A DNA stretch of 64,000 bases from an uncultured Lachnospiraceae bacterium. Its GTDB lineage: Bacteria > Bacillota > Clostridia > Lachnospirales > Lachnospiraceae. Position 1 is the stretch's first letter; each line of letters starts with the position of its first letter. The notes under the pieces are model-generated. The model was given only the letters and a program-made list of their open reading frames with translations. It did not search any database and was not told the DNA's origin. The DNA is taken from assembly GCA_947053345.1 (NCBI GenBank), contig CAMRSM010000002.1, forward strand, positions 62,001 to 126,000. Reading direction: 5' to 3'. Positions 60,930-64,000 of this stretch are shown piece after piece. Made by a program: the position numbers and the translations under genes.

Positions 60930-62090
60930 TCACCTAACTTTGTACCGCCGCAGCACCGGCAGCAGTTCCCGAAGGCATCCCGCGGCATATTCCACTTCCG
61001 CCTCCGTCGTATCCACCGAAAAACTGAACCGCAGCGTCGCGTCAAGCAGCTCCTTTTTCACGCCGGCGGCCACAAGGCTGCCGCTGATGCCCGGATGGTT
61101 TGTTGAACATGCCGAGCCGGAGGAAACGTAAACCCCGCGCTCCTCCAAGGCATGCAAAAGCACCTCGCTGCGGATCCCCTCAAAGCCCGCAGAGACAATA
61201 TGGGGGGCGCAATCCTCAAGCCTTTCGGTGACCGCGTGGATCTGCACGCCCTCCATACCGGAAAGCAGTTCCACCAACTGCCGCTTCCTCGCATACAGCC
61301 CCGCTATCTTTTCCTCATGCCCCGCATAGATTTCCTGTGCTGCCCTGCCGATCCCCGCGATCGCCGGGACATTTTCCGTGCCGGAGCGCATCCCTTTTTG
61401 CTGCCCGCCGCCGTAAAGGATTGGCAGCACCCGCACCTTATCACGGATATATAAAAAACCGCTCCCCTTCGGACCGTGGAATTTATGCCCGCTCACACTG
61501 AGCAGGTCGATGCCCTCCCTCTTCGGGCAGATGCGGTACTTCCCGTAGGCCTGGATGGCATCTGTGTGGAAGACCACATCCGGCTTTTTCTCCTTCACTG
61601 CCCGTGCGATGGCTGCGATATCCTGCACCGCGCCGAGCTCGTTGTTCACGTACATCACCGAGACAAGTACGGTATCCTGGCGCATCCGTGAAAGCAGTTC
61701 GGCAAGATTGACGTGCCCCTGCGCATCGACCGGGGCAAAGCTCACCTCAAACCCCATCTCCTCAAGAAACCCGAGCGGCGCATGGACGGACGCATGCTCA
61801 AACTGCGTGGTGATGATATGCTTTCCTGCGCGGCGCATCGCAAGCGCCGCGCCGATGAGCGCCATATTGTTCGCCTCCGTGCCGCCGGATGTAAAAACAA
61901 TCTCCTTCGGCTCTGCCCGCAGGGTTTTTGCGACCAATTCCCGCGCGGCCTTCACATACTTTTCCGCCTCCATCCCCTTTTTGTGCAGGGAAGAAGGATT
62001 TCCGAAGTCCTCACAAAGCACCCGGTCCATCACCTCGCGCACGGAATCCGACACCTTCGTTGTCGCCGCGTTATCCAAATAGCATTCCAT
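60930..62090 (-). CDS. cysteine desulphurase (NifS/IscS-like)
   Basis: The start is at ATG 62090 (MECYLDNAATTKVSDSVREV) behind AGAGGAAT; 386 residues. The PLP fold shows FTSGGTEANNMALIG, the Asp/Gln region FHTDAIQAYGK, SVSGHKFHGPKGSGFLYI (PLP Lys) and VYVSSGSACSTNHPG (active-site Cys). It releases sulphur from cysteine as a persulphide. Its position before thiI points to tRNA thiolation as the main task. No iscU follows. Confidence 0.95.
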   Translation of the reverse strand: MECYLDNAATTKVSDSVREVMDRVLCEDFGNPSSLHKKGMEAEKYVKAARELVAKTLRAEPKEIVFTSGGTEANNMALIGAALAMRRAGKHIITTQFEHASVHAPLGFLEEMGFEVSFAPVDAQGHVNLAELLSRMRQDTVLVSVMYVNNELGAVQDIAAIARAVKEKKPDVVFHTDAIQAYGKYRICPKREGIDLLSVSGHKFHGPKGSGFLYIRDKVRVLPILYGGGQQKGMRSGTENVPAIAGIGRAAQEIYAGHEEKIAGLYARKRQLVELLSGMEGVQIHAVTERLEDCAPHIVSAGFEGIRSEVLLHALEERGVYVSSGSACSTNHPGISGSLVAAGVKKELLDATLRFSFSVDTTEAEVEYAAGCLRELLPVLRRYKVR

Positions 62091-62204
62091 CCCGATTCCT
62101 CTTTCCAAAATTCTGGCAAACTCGATCCATTAAAACTTTTTTCTTTTATCCCAATGCCAAAGCCAAAAGGGACGATAAACCACGCCGGACAGCAGGGTAC
62201 TCTT

Positions 62205-62951
62205 TTACCTTTCAAACGCGAACATCAGCAGGGCGAGGACAGCCAGACCCGCTGTTTCCGTGCGCAGGATGCGGTGCCCGAGCGTGATGCACTTAGCACC
62301 CGCGTCCACCGCCAGCGCTACCTCCTCCTCCGCAAAGCCGCCCTCCGGTCCGATAAAAATGCCGACAGAGCGCACACCGTCCGCCACAAGGCCCGAAAGC
62401 ACCGCCCTCGTATCTGCAATGCCCTCCGCCCGCTCGTACGGAATCACGACGGCATCCAGTTCACCCGCCGCTTTTATGGCATCCGCAAAACGCATGGCAG
62501 AGGAAACTTCCGGGATGATCCCCCGCATCGACTGCATCGCCGCCGCGCGCGCAATCGCCTGGAAGCGGGCGCGCTTTTTCTCTTCCTTTCCGCCCTCCTC
62601 CAGCTTCACGACCGTGCGCCTTGTCATGACCGGCACAACGCGTGACACACCGAGCTCCACCGCCTTCTGGATGATGAACTCCAGCTTATCCTTCTTCGGC
62701 ATCCCCTGAAAAAGGACGAGCCGTACCGGAAGCTCGGTTCGCGAGCCGGACTGCGACAGCACCTTTGCCCTCACACAGTCCTTTGAAAATTCCGAAAGCC
62801 GGCACAGATAGTCCGTCCCCGCACCGTCGCACACCGTGATCTCCTCCCCGGCGCGCATCCGCAGGACATTGCGGATATGGTTATAATCCTCCCCGGCAAG
62901 GGTGATATCCTCCCCCGCCACGGCATCCCTGTCCACATAAAACCGATACAT
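62205..62951 (-). CDS. rsmE: 16S rRNA m3U1498 methyltransferase RsmE
   Basis: The start is at ATG 62951 (MYRFYVDRDAVAGEDI) with AAGGGG upstream; 248 residues. The N-terminal PUA-like part carries EDYNHIRNVLRMRAGEEITV. The SPOUT knot shows KKDKLEFIIQKAVELGVSR, GIFIGPEGGFAEEEV and ITLGHRILRTETAGLAVLAL, all diagnostic of RsmE. It methylates N3 of U1498 in 16S rRNA in the 30S subunit. It is co-oriented with the desulphurase gene 114 bp downstream. Confidence 0.95.
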   Translation of the reverse strand: MYRFYVDRDAVAGEDITLAGEDYNHIRNVLRMRAGEEITVCDGAGTDYLCRLSEFSKDCVRAKVLSQSGSRTELPVRLVLFQGMPKKDKLEFIIQKAVELGVSRVVPVMTRRTVVKLEEGGKEEKKRARFQAIARAAAMQSMRGIIPEVSSAMRFADAIKAAGELDAVVIPYERAEGIADTRAVLSGLVADGVRSVGIFIGPEGGFAEEEVALAVDAGAKCITLGHRILRTETAGLAVLALLMFAFER

Positions 62952-62967
62952 ACAACGCCCCTTATGC

Positions 62968-64000
62968 CTATGCTTTGCGTGTGACGGTTCCGTCCTGCTG
63001 CTTTTCAGCATCCGGAACGGGCGCGGTATCCACAAGGGCTGTCTCCGGTTCAACGCCCTTGGCGCTCCCCGCCGCATTTTCCGCCTTCTCCTTTAACTGC
63101 TTTGCGATCTCCTCCACCGCGCGGATCGCCTTTTCCTTCAGGATCAGATTCTCGCTCGCCGGGTTCACTACAATGCCGTCACCCTTGTTGATGCCGATGG
63201 CATCCTGGATCGAGATCACCGCCGCGCCCCAGTCCTTCGGCTGGTACATCTTCCCGATCTCGGCAAAATCCGTAAATACCGGGGTATAGCTCTCCCCCGC
63301 CGTATTCTTGACCGCCGCAAACATCAGCTTCGTATCCTTATTAAAAACGATCTGGTTTGTACCCGGCTGCGGCTTTGCCGCGCCGTCGTACTTCATCGGG
63401 ATCAGGAATTTTGCCCTTGCCACCTCGGTCAGCATCGCGTGTTCCTTCGCCTGCAGCACTTGTGCGCGCTTTTCGTAATTCACCTTCCAGCGCGCCTCGC
63501 CAAAGAAATCGAGAATGCGGGTGCGCAGGGCGGGATTTGCCACCGGAACCGCCGTGTTCGGCTTGCCGGAAGCCTCCGGCGGCGGCAGCACATCGCCGCG
63601 GGAGATTGCTGCCCGGTACATGCCGTTATCCAGCAGGACACGCTCCATCCCCAGATAATAAAACAACGCAAAGGCCGGCATCTGCGCCGCGGACGTTTTC
63701 CCCTCCTCCGTCTTTAAAAGCTTCGGGTTTGCCACCGGCAGCGCCCGCACTTCAAGCTCCCGGAACTGTTCCTTATAAAAAATCACCGCCAGTTTGGCAT
63801 ACTCCTCCCGCGTGTAGACATCAACAAAGCCGCCGTTATAAAACGGAAAATTTGTATTCTTGTCAATGGTCAGGTAAACCTCGTCAAGACCGCGCAGCTT
63901 TTCAAGCATCATCGGATAAAGCACGTCCGAAGCTTCCTTAAAGCATGCCTCCTGTGCCGTCCCGCCTTCCGTCCTTGCCCGGTTTTCCGCATCGCGCACC
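62968..64000 (-). CDS. SseB-domain protein, partial at window edge
   Basis: At least 343 residues are visible, and the 5' end is beyond the right edge (a GTG at 63999 is in frame but not shown to be the start). Two SseB-like domains are seen: one around NFPFYNGGFVDVYTREEYAKL and FRELEVRALP, and one with IVFNKDTKLMFAAVKNTAGE, YTPVFTDFAEIGKMYQPKDW and DGIVVNPASENLIL. SseB-fold domains are widespread in non-secretion proteins of Firmicutes; no type III system is implied. The C-terminal 60 residues are charged and Ala/Glu rich. It ends 16 bp before rsmE. Confidence 0.75.
   Translation of the reverse strand, partial: VRDAENRARTEGGTAQEACFKEASDVLYPMMLEKLRGLDEVYLTIDKNTNFPFYNGGFVDVYTREEYAKLAVIFYKEQFRELEVRALPVANPKLLKTEEGKTSAAQMPAFALFYYLGMERVLLDNGMYRAAISRGDVLPPPEASGKPNTAVPVANPALRTRILDFFGEARWKVNYEKRAQVLQAKEHAMLTEVARAKFLIPMKYDGAAKPQPGTNQIVFNKDTKLMFAAVKNTAGESYTPVFTDFAEIGKMYQPKDWGAAVISIQDAIGINKGDGIVVNPASENLILKEKAIRAVEEIAKQLKEKAENAAGSAKGVEPETALVDTAPVPDAEKQQDGTVTRKA

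Noticed and set aside
62968-64000. SseB-domain protein as part of a type III secretion system
   Set aside because: SseB-fold domains are common in unrelated Firmicute proteins and no secretion genes lie nearby.

Overview
This window looks like a chromosomal segment of a spore-forming Clostridia, most likely Lachnospiraceae. The evidence is a sigma-K-type sporulation factor, the gene order mtaB-ireB-ruvX-DUF1292-rnj-mltG-like-methyltransferase-U32, LexA/DinR-type SOS control of recA, a sodium-pump decarboxylase operon, and gut-type carbohydrate enzymes (GH29 fucosidase, CE2-like esterase). The genus cannot be fixed from sequence alone. Most genes are on the minus strand.

Layout. 1-4.9 kb is an eroding accessory region: a partial HTH regulator, a decaying family of small lipoproteins (one intact, one interrupted by an in-frame TAG, one 3' remnant), a secreted Cys/His-dyad protein and a truncated regulator abutting tRNA-Glu. 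5.2-6.8 kb holds a TrmH-type methyltransferase and a DUF3795 fragment. 6.8-12.2 kb is a decarboxylase operon: carboxyltransferase, OadG-like, biotin carrier, OadB pump and OadA-like subunit. It contains three tandem copies of a palindromic element just upstream of oadA. 12.3-14.4 kb is recX-recA with a SOS box. 14.7-20.6 kb carries a BFD [2Fe-2S] protein, a DUF1266 lipoprotein, a methyltransferase, a stand-alone FakA-C-like protein and PNPase.

20.8-36.0 kb is a complete type I-E CRISPR-Cas locus. It comprises a truncated IS at the distal end, an array of about 91 repeats, and cas3-cse1-cse2-cas7-cas5-cas6e-cas1-cas2 on the minus strand behind a consensus promoter. Cas2 is fused to a DnaQ-like exonuclease. 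36.1-46.4 kb has the fucosidase, an EF-G paralogue, aroF-tyrA, an HTH protein fused to a FlhA-cytoplasmic-like domain, a FliD-C-like protein and the esterase. 46.7-50.1 kb has pyrD-pyrK, a small unknown gene and sigK. 50.4-58.2 kb is the RNA-metabolism/cell-wall cluster. 58.3-64 kb has a His15-less HPr, thiI, a DUF2262 protein, nifS, rsmE and an SseB-domain protein cut by the window edge.

The most interesting signals are three. First, a dispersed two-arm palindrome family at 8.2, 14.7 and 49.2 kb sits just upstream of the Shine-Dalgarno of three unrelated genes in the same orientation, and its arm sequences differ while staying complementary. Second, there is the HTH-FlhA_C fusion next to a FliD-like gene. 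Third, one CRISPR spacer carries a consensus promoter over a palindromic operator-like sequence. All functional calls come from reading the sequence and recalling families; no database search was run.
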